Positions 53,726-63,220 of a stretch of DNA of 64,000 bases are shown here, in pieces. The notes under the pieces are model-generated. The model was not told the origin of the DNA. It made no database searches and was given only the letters and a program-made list of their open reading frames with translations. The DNA lies in assembly GCA_004154925.1 (NCBI GenBank), contig QJNS01000090.1:186001-250000 (forward strand), given 5' to 3'. A program made the position numbers and the translations under genes. How positions within the stretch are numbered: position 1 is the stretch's first letter; each line of letters opens with the position of its first letter. The stretch comes from Monosporascus cannonballus (taxonomy: Eukaryota > Ascomycota > Sordariomycetes > Xylariales).

Positions 53726-55837
53726 TCAATCTCCCTTTCCTTCCTCATCGTTACCCCTAGCGCCCTCATCTTCCGTAGGCGGCAGCACTGGTAAACCTTC
53801 ATCGTTGAAGATATAGTCTCGTCCGAATTGAAGCCGCTGAGCCTTGGCGATACCCCTGAAACCCTTCTGGACTCTAGCTTTGACGACGTTGGCCTGAGCC
53901 GTCGACATCAGCACCCCGGCGATGGGGAAGTCCCGTGTAGCAATATAGTAGTCGCGGTCTTCCTTGGTGAGAGTGTCCAAGAAGTCGTCCTCGTCGCTCG
54001 TGTCGGACGACATTCGAGCCCGCTTCGCATCGTCCTCCTGTGGTTTCTTGCTAGCCTTGCGTTTCAAGGTGTCAGCCTTGTTTGCTTCACTCTCGGCAGT
54101 CTTCCTCTGAAGCTCATCGATATTCCTAGCCACATCTTTCAGCTTCTTCTCAAGCAGCGTCTTGCTGTTCTCCAACTCGTCCTTCGCACTCTCTCTCATG
54201 TCGGCTTCCCGCCTAAGTTTGTTCACTCTATCCCGGAATCGATCCGTCACTTGTACTTCGTTGTCTTCCCTTGCCTTGAGTATACTCTCAGCCGCCAGCG
54301 CAGATTCTAGAGCATCGACGAAAGCGAACTTCGAGATATTTGTCTCCTCCGTGATAGTGGAAAGCATCCCTTCGAGGCGGAACCTCTCTAACTTGAGCTG
54401 TTCTAGGCTTGCAGTAGCAGGAGGAACAGAAGCGGGTCCACCTTCAAGACCGCTTTCGTCTTCGTGGTGCGTTCGTCGGAGGACAGTCATGTGGGTGCTG
54501 ACAATATACCGTCCGCCGTCCTCGACGGGGCTGTGAAACATAAATCCTTTCTCGTGTTGCTCTTTGGTAAGCTCAGGGATGTCAAGATCACGGTCTGCGA
54601 TCCACTTGATTGGCTTAGGCTCGTAGTGAGAATACGTATCCCGATGTCGTAAAACTCTGTGAAACCTGGCTGACGTAAATGCTGGGTCCAGAAAGCCGAA
54701 TCCTCGTATATCTCCTATCGTCGATACTGTTGCTTGCAAAGCAGTCTTCCGATCCTCAGAAGTATTTTGTACACAGCCAAGTTCAGACTCAGAAAGGTCG
54801 ACAAAGGCTGGGATTGTGGAGCCATGGATGTCAGACGGGAGGAGTTTTGCCACAGGTTTGGGTCCGAGCTCATCCATCAGCTTCATCAAGGCTGGTTCGT
54901 TGATAGCCTCCAAATTCACCTTCATCCGACCACCATATAGCTCTAAGTCACTGTCGTAGCAGTGTTTGGCAAAACGGAAGCTGTTAGGAAACGCTACTAG
55001 TTCGAGAAGTGTCGTCCGCCGGAGATTGACGCAAAAGTAAATTAAGAAGACACCTAGTGGCACGAGAGGTGGTCTGCCTAGCGATTTCATGACACTCGGC
55101 TCAAATTTCTCTTGCGGTAATTCCGGTAGCGACTTCAGGTAGTGGTAGTTGAACAGTGCAACAGTGAGCAATCCCATCGGAAGCCGATCCTTAGGATGCG
55201 CTGCACGGAAATGCTCGAGTTGGTCTCGGATAGCTGAAGGTGTCCCGTAATCCTTAAATGCAATAGGGAAGTCCCAGGGAGGCTGTTGGCTTGCATTCTT
55301 ATATCCGGGAGTATGGACTGATGGTAGTGGCTTAAGCCATTGTTTCGAGAGGCCTAATGGTTTCCACACTCGCGTGCCACCGTAACAAGCCATCATTTCC
55401 CGAACTTCCTTACTCATGTTGATTTCCCAACCAAGGTCAGGATCTTGGTTCAGCCATTGTTTGAACATGCTCAGGACTCCAGGGCAGCAGAAGACCCAAT
55501 GCGGAATCAGCTGGCAGGCCATGTTACCCTGGAGGGATGTGAACTGGATTAGTAAACCGCGACCAACCTCGTCATTGATCGGTATTGGCGGATCCGGGGC
55601 CTTGACGGATTTATCCTGGGCATATGTGCGCTTGAGTATCATCGGCCACGCTCCATTAGCAGACATCCCCAGATAGACTGCCTCTCTAACGTCCTTCTCT
55701 GACGTATATGACTTGACGGGAAATGCTGGGTTTGGTCTGAGGTGCCTTCCTTGGCCATATCCCACACCGCGAGGGAGTTCCTCTGTGATGTACCAGGTTT
55801 CCTCCGGCCCACTATTTCTGTCTACGGAACTGGCCAT
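53726..55837 (-). CDS. Orphan protein with C-terminal coiled coil and nuclear signal
   Basis: Single exon, 703 residues. I recognise no family. Residues ~1-460 look folded and aromatic-rich (LIPHWVFCCPGVLSMFKQWL, PPLVPLGVFLIYFCVNLRRT, GDIRGFGFLDPAFTSARFHR). Residues ~480-595 are predicted coiled coil (LEQLKLERFRLEGMLSTITE, DELENSKTLLEKKLKDVARN). A bipartite basic signal follows near ~598-615 (LKRKASKKPQEDDAKRARM), then an acidic serine cluster (SSDTSDEDDF) and a final basic-aromatic segment (ARVQKGFRGIAKAQRLQFGR). The layout (globular head, coiled coil, NLS, acidic CK2-like site) suggests a nuclear scaffold or regulator, but that is inference. Codon texture matches neighbouring genes, so it does not look transposon-derived. 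Confidence 0.8.
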   Translation of the reverse strand: MASSVDRNSGPEETWYITEELPRGVGYGQGRHLRPNPAFPVKSYTSEKDVREAVYLGMSANGAWPMILKRTYAQDKSVKAPDPPIPINDEVGRGLLIQFTSLQGNMACQLIPHWVFCCPGVLSMFKQWLNQDPDLGWEINMSKEVREMMACYGGTRVWKPLGLSKQWLKPLPSVHTPGYKNASQQPPWDFPIAFKDYGTPSAIRDQLEHFRAAHPKDRLPMGLLTVALFNYHYLKSLPELPQEKFEPSVMKSLGRPPLVPLGVFLIYFCVNLRRTTLLELVAFPNSFRFAKHCYDSDLELYGGRMKVNLEAINEPALMKLMDELGPKPVAKLLPSDIHGSTIPAFVDLSESELGCVQNTSEDRKTALQATVSTIGDIRGFGFLDPAFTSARFHRVLRHRDTYSHYEPKPIKWIADRDLDIPELTKEQHEKGFMFHSPVEDGGRYIVSTHMTVLRRTHHEDESGLEGGPASVPPATASLEQLKLERFRLEGMLSTITEETNISKFAFVDALESALAAESILKAREDNEVQVTDRFRDRVNKLRREADMRESAKDELENSKTLLEKKLKDVARNIDELQRKTAESEANKADTLKRKASKKPQEDDAKRARMSSDTSDEDDFLDTLTKEDRDYYIATRDFPIAGVLMSTAQANVVKARVQKGFRGIAKAQRLQFGRDYIFNDEGLPVLPPTEDEGARGNDEEGKGD

Positions 55838-57093
55838 GTTGGGAGATGTAAGGTAGTACGTTTCCGTGATGTGGTGGTAAGGACAGTATTAATCAAATAA
55901 AATGGGTGAGGGGGAGTTTCAGTCATTTAGATGCAATTGGACGGTCGAAAGAGAGTGAGATGATGATCATGTAGTAGAAACAGAACAGCCGCGTCGAGTC
56001 ATCGGGGGCTTGCTGCGGGAAGGGAACAAGAGTACACGCAGATAAAGATGTGGAGGAGGGTGCTGCAAGGGCATCTAACTTAAAAGATTGAGAAGGTCAG
56101 GAAATCCAGCTTGTTAGTGGACGTTTCAGAATTGTTGTAGTTTTGACGTGGCGTGGACAGAAATCCTTAGGGCAGGTGTTATGATTTTTCATGATTAGGA
56201 GATTTTTTTTGTCTCGTTGACGGGGTATGATACTATTGCTGCCTTAGGCATTTGCACAACATTTAATAATGATTTTCTTGAAGATTATGCGTATTGCGGC
56301 ACGTTAATATTGAAAATTCCATCACTTGTATTTCCAGGAAGCACGGGATATCCGCCCTATCCAGGCCTCCCTAGAGCTTTTGCTGCTTGCCTATAAAAGT
56401 TTATTACCTAGAATTCGCAATAGGAAATTTTTGTACGGGCTAAGGCGCTGTAATACTTGTTGATGTATTATGTATTTCTCTTCTTTATAGTTGGTGAGAA
56501 AGAGGTGGGAGCAGCTATTTTGTATATAGGCTGCTGACCCCTTCCTTCCTGCCATCCTATGGCCACCTACCAAGTTATTTCAAATATCACCGCTACAGGT
56601 CTTCTTAGATGTACCAAAGAATGAACGCCTTAACTCTTCGCAACGGGTTTGTACCCCAGTCTAATCTCACCATAAGCCATATTACGTATGATGGGTAACT
56701 CTAACATCCCCGGGCGGTATCGTTCCACATGCGTGATGCCCGGATTCCTTTCAGTTAGCCGGTCTATTACGCTAGCTGATACCTGACGTGGGTGTTTCTA
56801 TTTAACAGAATACTAACTACTCATCTAATTCACTGAGACTTTCAAATAACCATCTCGCTCTATAGTGTCGTTTGCTTCGCGGTAATCCCGCCATTCGCTG
56901 TAAAGTCGAGAGATGTAATCATAGGCACAAAGAACGTTACGGACAATTCAACACCATATACCCAATCAGTTTTATAATCGCAAATCCTCTATTTATTAAT
57001 ATTCTAAAATAGGAGGGCCGAAAGGTACGAGGGAAGAAAAACCCAACACAAGTCAACGAAAGATCTCCGCTAGACGCAGAAAATATCTGCCGC
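55838..57093. other. Intergenic region with dispersed repeat copy B
   Basis: 1.26 kb. Contains the second copy of the ~135-bp dispersed repeat (56672-56807). Otherwise no recognised feature. Confidence 0.45.
56672..56807 (+). repeat. Dispersed ~135-bp repeat, copy B
   Basis: Same-orientation partner of 12096-12230. Shared words include TTACGTATGATGGGTAA (TACTACG in copy A), CTAACATC, CGGATTCCTT and TTACGCTAGCTGATACCTGA. Differences are mostly C/T and G/A transitions. Confidence 0.7.
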
Positions 57094-57691
57094 TCATCGC
57101 CACCAAACCAGCTGGTCTGTAGGTTCCAGACCCCAGTCTTCTGCCCTCCCAAATTCGCTGTGAAACCATTCGCTAATCGCCCCTGGAACGAGTAGAGGGC
57201 TCCGCTGGTTGCCATGTTGCAAATACATGGAAACGGCCGCTAGATCAGACATTTGACCAAGGTATTGAGCATACCCTCGGCGGCCAAGCTGGACCATCAT
57301 TGAGCTTTTATGTCTCTCTATCTCGGTTTCCAGGACGTCCATGATGTCCCCTGCTAAGTCCAGATAGGAGTTAAAGCCGTCGACGTAACGGTTGAGGACG
57401 TCTTGGCGGCCCTCAAGAGGCTGAGGACAATCCGCACATTCTACAATATCGATGCAGCAGTGAAGAGACAGTGCCTGTACGAGACAAAAAGCCGCCACCC
57501 CGATCCATTTGTTCCGGATTCCTGTGAACTGGAATTCAGTAACTGGTTACTGTGTGTTGTATGTCATTGGACTTACTGGGCGTGACTAGGCGGCAACAAC
57601 GGGACCGCAGCAAGTTTTCGTCGAGCAAGCATTCTTCGGGCAAGTATTCCTCAGCCAAGTATTCGTCGTATCCGTCACTCGTGGTTTCCAT
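57094..57691 (-). CDS. Small two-exon orphan protein with one hydrophobic segment
   Basis: Exons 57691-57577 and 57521-57094 (180 residues), joined by a 55-bp intron with consensus donor GTAAGT and acceptor TTCACAG, phase 1. Splicing removes the otherwise missing ATG of the second exon, which supports the model. The N-terminus is acidic with an internal repeat (DEYLAEEYLPEECLLDENLL). Residues ~42-62 are hydrophobic (WIGVAAFCLVQALSLHCCID), possibly a membrane or buried helix, followed by a cysteine pair (ECADC) and a helical region (RYVDGFNSYLDLAGDIMDVL, ERHKSSMMVQLGRRGYAQYL). No family is recognised. It is not a typical signal-peptide effector because the hydrophobic stretch is internal. Confidence 0.55.
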
Positions 57692-59640
57692 GACCCCCGG
57701 AGAGCAACCTCCTAAAAAGTGAAGCCCGCGGATATTGTTTGGAATAGCTTGATAGTGGAGGGGATCGTCGACCGGAGATTAGAAGTAGAGAAACTAAGCC
57801 AATATTTTTCGCTACAAGCGAGCTTTGGCTCACCTCGCTATGTACCTATTTAACCATAGGTAAGGTTGAATCGTGACTATGTCAGGCTTCCTCAACCTAG
57901 AAACTTCTTCTGAATTTCCTAGTGATCAAACTAGGATGAAGGGGGTAGCACCAAGGCGACTGGGATAATTGGTATGGATCCTTTAAACACACCTTGTATG
58001 AGTTGCCGAAGATACTGTGGCAATGGCCATTTAATAAATGGACAGATGTACAGGTTTTGGAGGGATAAAAGCATAGAAGGTGCTAAAGGGGGCGGGAGGG
58101 GAGGGTAAGAGCCCTCGGTAACCCCGTGAGAGCCAGCTAACTGCATGGCTAACAATATTTAATATAGGCCATATGTTTGTTTCTCCTACCCCTATTCCAG
58201 TATGGAGTCGAATATGGTGTAGACCATGGATGCCGTGATTACTACCCAACACTATGCTCGCAACAAAACGTGGTGAATATCTGCAGCCAAGGCAGCTATT
58301 ACCAGCGTGCCGGATGGTACCTGTATTCTGGTTCACGTATCCTAACGTAAGACCTAGGATGACAGACTTGTGAGATCTCATAACTCCACTGTCAAACTTA
58401 ATATTCGGCCGCGACCGATCAAACCCGAATCAATAATTAGTAGGCATACTATCGGTAAAAATGGCTGGTGGGGGTTGACGGTTGTTGCAAAACTCGGTTT
58501 CCTTGGTTTCCAAGTTTGGTCGGGCCGGGTTTTGATAGACCTTGATTGGGGCCATATGTAGCTGTCTGGTTTGGACGTATCCGATCCAAAGCAAGCCTGG
58601 ACGAATGAAAATTTTGCATGAAGATCTTGGCCGCATGGATGGAGCGTGCAGCCGAGCCGCTTGGATTCGCGTGATGTCATCCCGTCATTACTAGGACGGC
58701 GCTTTGGAGCTGTTTGTATGTGTTCTCTTATGTCATATTGCACTCATGTGAATCACATGCTAGGGCGACGGCAGCACCGAGGCGGAATTAAGATTCTTGC
58801 ATTAATTTTTATTCAGGCTATCCAGCTCAACCGAGTGCACGATTGCCACCACCGATCTAAGGCTGCCTTTACCTCAGCTAGCTCAGGCCTCCCTGGCTCG
58901 TTTTCTCAATTTCTTCAAAGTCACTCAAGTACCGCTCCACAACGCTAAATATTAACCAATCAAATCCCAAATCCCCGTAACGAGCCAGCGAGGCTTGAAT
59001 TGTAATTGCGTGAAAACGGCTTCGTTTGGTACATTTATTTCTTCAAAAAAACAAAAATCCGTGATAACTTAACAACAAGACGTTTTTCTATAGATATATA
59101 TATACATACCGTTGTTTTTGTCATGGCTTATTATCAATACTATTCTGGTCCTGATCAGGACCCATTTGCCATTCCTAGATCTTAACGCGTGCAACAGCTG
59201 CAGCCCGAACCCGTCGCGTTATTATCCCCCCTCTTAGAACACGATAAATCCGAATTCTCCTAGTTTTACCGGGCCACGCCCTTAAAACAGAATATACGTA
59301 CGCGTACCTTGAATTTCTGGTATTAATATAGAGAACTAACATGACGTTTGAAAATTTCATTCGTGGTTGGGTTCTTTGCGACGATTTAGGCCGAGCTACC
59401 AGTTCGACCGCTCGGATTAACCGATTGTGTGCTTTGATTAGGACGGGGCGCGACTTGGGGCGGCCTTGCAATTCTTTCCGATATCTGTCAGATATAAGGG
59501 ACATCAGTTGTGTGTGATTGATGACTAGTTGCAGGTGCTCTAAAACGCGCACTGCACTTTAAGGTGATCTAGTCCCGGAACATATATGTTCCGATCAGAG
59601 GGAATCTTCCGTATATGGGGTGCTAGAGCACCCCCTGCTA
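57692..59640. other. Transition region before the transposon block
   Basis: About 1.9 kb. No supportable gene. A 125-codon minus frame (59175-59552) is Arg-rich, begins in a degraded-looking context and has no family match, so it is more likely repeat-derived than a gene. Near the right end are a perfect 18-bp palindrome (59576-59593) and an 8-bp-stem hairpin (59617-59634). Confidence 0.4.
59576..59634. repeat. Palindrome and hairpin beside transposon end
   Basis: CGGAACATATATGTTCCG (59576-59593) is a perfect palindrome; GGGGTGCTAGAGCACCCC (59617-59634) forms an 8-bp stem with a 2-base loop. Both lie just outside the left TIR of the pogo-like element. Confidence 0.85.
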
Positions 59641-61520
59641 GCCGACACACCCCCTTAACACCTTAACCTCGGACCCCACATAATGAATGACCCTAACAAT
59701 GAATACGACTTTTTTCCACAACAACCACCATTCCTTAAAGCTTCACTCCGCAATAACTCAATAACCCTTTCGTCAATTGATTTCGGGTAAAGATGGTTAA
59801 TTTCGACCGAAAGCGCAGAATTCGAGATAGCAAGAATTTTATAGCGGAAGGTGGTTCCGAAACCCTTACGAGCTTGCGATTCGATATACCCCAGTCGACC
59901 CTATTACACCGCGTCTATGGTTCCAAATCGCGTTCCGAAGCCAAAGTTAAAGCGTATAAGCTGTCGGATTAGGAAAAGGATAAACTTGTTAACTGGATAT
60001 TATACAAAAAAGCATACGGCCGCGCCCTTATAAAGATATAAGTCCGTCAAATAGCAGAAGCCTTACTGGGCCCTAAAAGGATTTTCGGAAAGAATTAGGT
60101 TAATCGTTTTATCGTACGCCATAATAAAATACATACGAAAAAAGGAAAAGTTATGCCTTGGGACTGCCTAAAGATATACGATTGCAACGATATCCGCAAA
60201 TTTTTCCCTTTTTTTGCCGCCGTCCGAACTAAATATAAGATTAAGCCTACGAACAAATATAATATGGATAAAACGGACGTTTAAAAAAAAGAACAAATTA
60301 ATAAAACGGTCGTAGGATTTTCGGAAACGGCTTGCGCGAAACTTAGAAAATTAAAAATAACGTTATAGGTATTTATTTTCGAGTATATCGGCTTTATATA
60401 CGGAAAAAGTACGGCCGTATATATTTTTAATAATTTTACCGTTTAAAAGTAATAATTATTTAAAAATATCGAAAAAGCCGAATATACGTTAATTCCAAAA
60501 GGGTAAATTAATAACGTTATCGCGTTAAAATAATTAAAATTTATTTTTTTCGAAAATTAAGCCCTGTTTTTATAATAAATAATGGTTATTTATCTTAAAT
60601 AATTATATTACATACGTATTTTTTTGTTTTTATATAAAAATGCTTTGAAAATAAGGTCGCTTTTATATATTTTTTATTTTATTCGAATAATAACTTTTAG
60701 GCATTTGACGTTATCGTATTTTTCGTATTTAAAAAAAATATCGTATCGCTTTATAAAAGGCCGGCGGACTATTCGTAATAATTTCCGAATACAAACGCCG
60801 TATGTTAAAAACGTATCGCGAAATTACCGAAATCGCTTTTACTAACAAAAATATTAAAATTAGATAACGTTATATCGGCTTATTTCTTTTTAAACCCGAA
60901 ATAATATTAAAAAACTCTAAAATAGCATCCCAGCCGATCTTTAAGCCGAAAATACCCCGGGAATAAATGATTAACAGCTAGAACGAAATCGTATATATTT
61001 TTTATAAGGCCTTAAAATTACGGAAAAATATGCGAACGGCCTTACGTAATTAGGCGGAGGCGTTTCGCAATGTACGAAATGTAATAATTAAAGCTGCTAA
61101 AGGGCTTAATAATCTTAATACCGAAAACGTTATTTTCCGCCATAATAATTAGCTTCTGCGAACGAAATTCGAGAAATACGAAAGTCGCAAACGTTAAACT
61201 GTTATTAAGTAACCGAATAAAATTTTTGCGAATTTATTAAATATTAAATCGGTTAAAAATAAAGCTATTAAGCGTTTAAAGCTTATAAAGGCTAACGATC
61301 AGGTCCTAATTAACAGTTATATTGAAAAGCAGCCTATTAAAAAAAGGTAGCGTAAAGCGAAATAGCCTAAATAGCTTTATTCTATTAAGAAATACGTTGT
61401 TACGTTATTAAAAAGCTTTGGAATATGTAAATTATTATGATTTTGAATATGTTTTCCCTATTCATTATTAAGATTATTTATTATGTAGGGTCCGAGGTTA
61501 AAGCATTCACGGTGTTAATT
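59641..61520 (+). mobile_element. Pogo/Fot1-like DNA transposon, RIP-degraded
   Basis: About 1.9 kb, the size of Fot1 elements. The terminal inverted repeats are readable: left 59654-59703 and right 61461-61520 share TTATGTRGGGTCCGAGGTTAA and a GGTGTTAA block; the right copy has the C-to-T type changes expected of RIP and an 8-9 nt insertion. The + strand keeps eroded transposase text: CENP-B/Tc5-type helix-turn-helix (TLLHRVYGSKSRSEAKVKAY, KLVNWILYKKAYGRA), GKN-VNRFIVRHNK, and the catalytic-domain motif KYNMDKTDV (NMDETG in intact relatives). The C-terminal region (~60970-61400) is Lys-rich with PNKIFANLLNIKS. Many TAA/TAG stops interrupt it, so it is non-autonomous. TA target duplications could not be fixed exactly. 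Confidence 0.88.
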
Positions 61521-61559
61521 GTTATAACTTTTAAAGCCATAACTGTTTATTTTACTTTT

Positions 61560-62105
61560 TTTCGGCGATTAAATTTTCTTTATTAGCTAATTTTTTTAAA
61601 AATTTTTCGTAGGGCATTTCTCCGTTAATTAAAGGCTTTCGTAATATTTATTAATTTTAGCTGTTTTTTTTTAAAAATATTTAAAGAATTTGCGTAATAA
61701 GATTTTTGTTAAACCGTCGGTTAGCATATCGCCCGTAAGTATATAATTTATTTTAATTAAATCTTTTTTTTATAATTTATCGTAATTAATAATTATATAT
61801 ATTTATATACCGCAATTTTGATATTAATAAGATAATATCGGTATTAATAAACCGCATAATTTGTTAATTATCACATTATATATTTAACGGTTTTATATTT
61901 GATATAATTTCTAATTTTTTAATTAATCGAAAATTAAATAAGGTTTTTTTTATAATTTACGCAAAAAATAATAACTTCGTTTTTATTATAAAAATAAGTA
62001 TTGTATTTTATTTATATGCCCGTTATTTTATTATTTTTCTTAATAATTTTATAACGTAAATTTAAAAGCCTTTTCAGTCGATCGTATTATTTACAAAAAA
62101 GGCGT
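61560..62105 (-). mobile_element. Copia (Ty1-type) retrotransposon fragment, RNase H end, RIP-degraded
   Basis: On the minus strand the AT-rich sequence still reads the C-terminus of a copia polyprotein: CDN-QIMRFINTDIILLISK, then a KLRYINIYNY block, then NYILTGDMLTDGLTKILLRK. These correspond to the ADNQ..., K.RHVDI and ADGLTK motifs of copia RNase H. Several stop codons are present. LTRs were not delimited. The fragment directly abuts the right TIR of the pogo element. Confidence 0.75.
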
Positions 62106-62114
62106 TATTTTAAT

Positions 62115-62226
62115 GTAACGAGCTTGGGGTTTAACCAACTATTAAACCTTAGTCGTACAGGTTTATGTTGTGACGAGTTATGCGGTTTAACCAATTATTA
62201 AACCTTAAGCCGACGGGTTTATGTTG
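62115..62226 (+). repeat. Tandem duplication (~56 bp x2) with internal inverted repeats
   Basis: Two ~43-bp blocks at 62128-62170 and 62184-62226 are nearly identical. Each contains GGTTTAA...TTAAACC (7-bp arms around CCAACTA or CCAATTA) and ends with GGTTTATGTTG. The segment is richer in GC than its surroundings and seems less mutated. Confidence 0.85.
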
Positions 62227-62640
62227 GCAGGAGTATCGTGGGAATCTGAGCAATAAATACAATAACGTATCACGTCTCGTAATACCAAGGGTGCCTTAGG
62301 TAACGATATTATATTACAAGCTAAAATTATTTAAACTATGGAATAATAAGCATATATATTTTCGTTCTAGCTTAAAGTACTTATTACGGCTTAACGACAT
62401 TTTTTCGGTTAAATCCCCTTAAGCCCCTTTAAGCCCCTTTTGGTATTTATCCGGCTTAAGCCCTTTTGACCAATTAGGGCCCTTAAGCCCTTTAAACCAG
62501 TCACGTAACTTTTTAGCTAGGTCGGAGCCTAGTTCTTTAGGATTCCGACCGTTTTCAAAAACCAAAACTGTTAGGTCACAATACGATCTCCCCTTTTTCA
62601 GGATTTTTGTTCCTAAAAATCAAATTATTTATTTGTTAAT
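62227..62640. other. Unassigned repeat-rich spacer
   Basis: Contains several copies of TTAAGCCCYTTT at ~62408-62500 (direct and spaced), then a mixed segment. Possibly an LTR or untranslated part of one of the neighbouring retroelements; not resolved. Confidence 0.4.
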
Positions 62641-63220
62641 TTTTGGTAAATAACCTTTTCTTTTCATACTTATTATATCGGGTCGTATTAAAAAATCCAG
62701 GTTTCGTAAACGTATTAACGTTTTTATTTTTTTTTAAAACGGATTAACAGCTTTAATTTTATTATGTTTTCGAATATTTTTTATTCCCGTTGCAAATCTA
62801 AGAACAAAATTTATAAAATTTATCGCAATTTAGGAAAATATGTTTTTTGTACCGCTTACGAAAATCCTTATAATCTTTTTAATCCTTCCGAATTTAAATA
62901 CCGAAAATTAATTATTAAAAAAAACCGTTTGGAATTAAAAAAACGTATTACTGAAATCTTTTTTTAAAAGCTTAATAATATCTTAACAAATTATTTAATC
63001 GCTTAAATCGTTTGCGAAAACAAAAAAAACTTTTTCGTTAGCGGAAAATCGAAATATTTCGTTATAATATTCAAAGTACGGAAATAATAAAAAATTCGAA
63101 CGTTTCGAAAAAAAAAATAAAAATAATTAAAGGCTGCCGTTATAACTACCACGTTAACGCATATCGCGGCCAAATAACCTGATATCCCGATTATTAATTA
63201 ATCGACTATTAATTAAAACG
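62641..63220 (+). other. RIP-degraded open reading frame inside the transposon block
   Basis: A + frame at 62764-62967 reads MFSNIFYSRCKSKNKIYKIY... with CxxC-like cysteines (SRCKSKNK, VFCTAYENPYNLF) and a helical tail (RLELKKRITEIF). Similar text continues past a stop (KLNNILTNYLIA, FFVSGKSKYFVIIFKVRK). It resembles a small zinc-finger/coiled-coil accessory ORF carried by some fungal elements. Orientation is opposite to the gypsy element on its right, so ownership is unclear. Confidence 0.4.

Noticed and set aside
59175..59552. 125-codon minus frame, Arg-rich
   Set aside because: No family, biased composition and position at the edge of the transposon block; not supportable as a gene.
62408..62500. 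Spaced TTAAGCCCYTTT repeats as a possible CRISPR-like array
   Set aside because: Units are short, spacing is irregular and the setting is a fungal retroelement block; not a CRISPR array.
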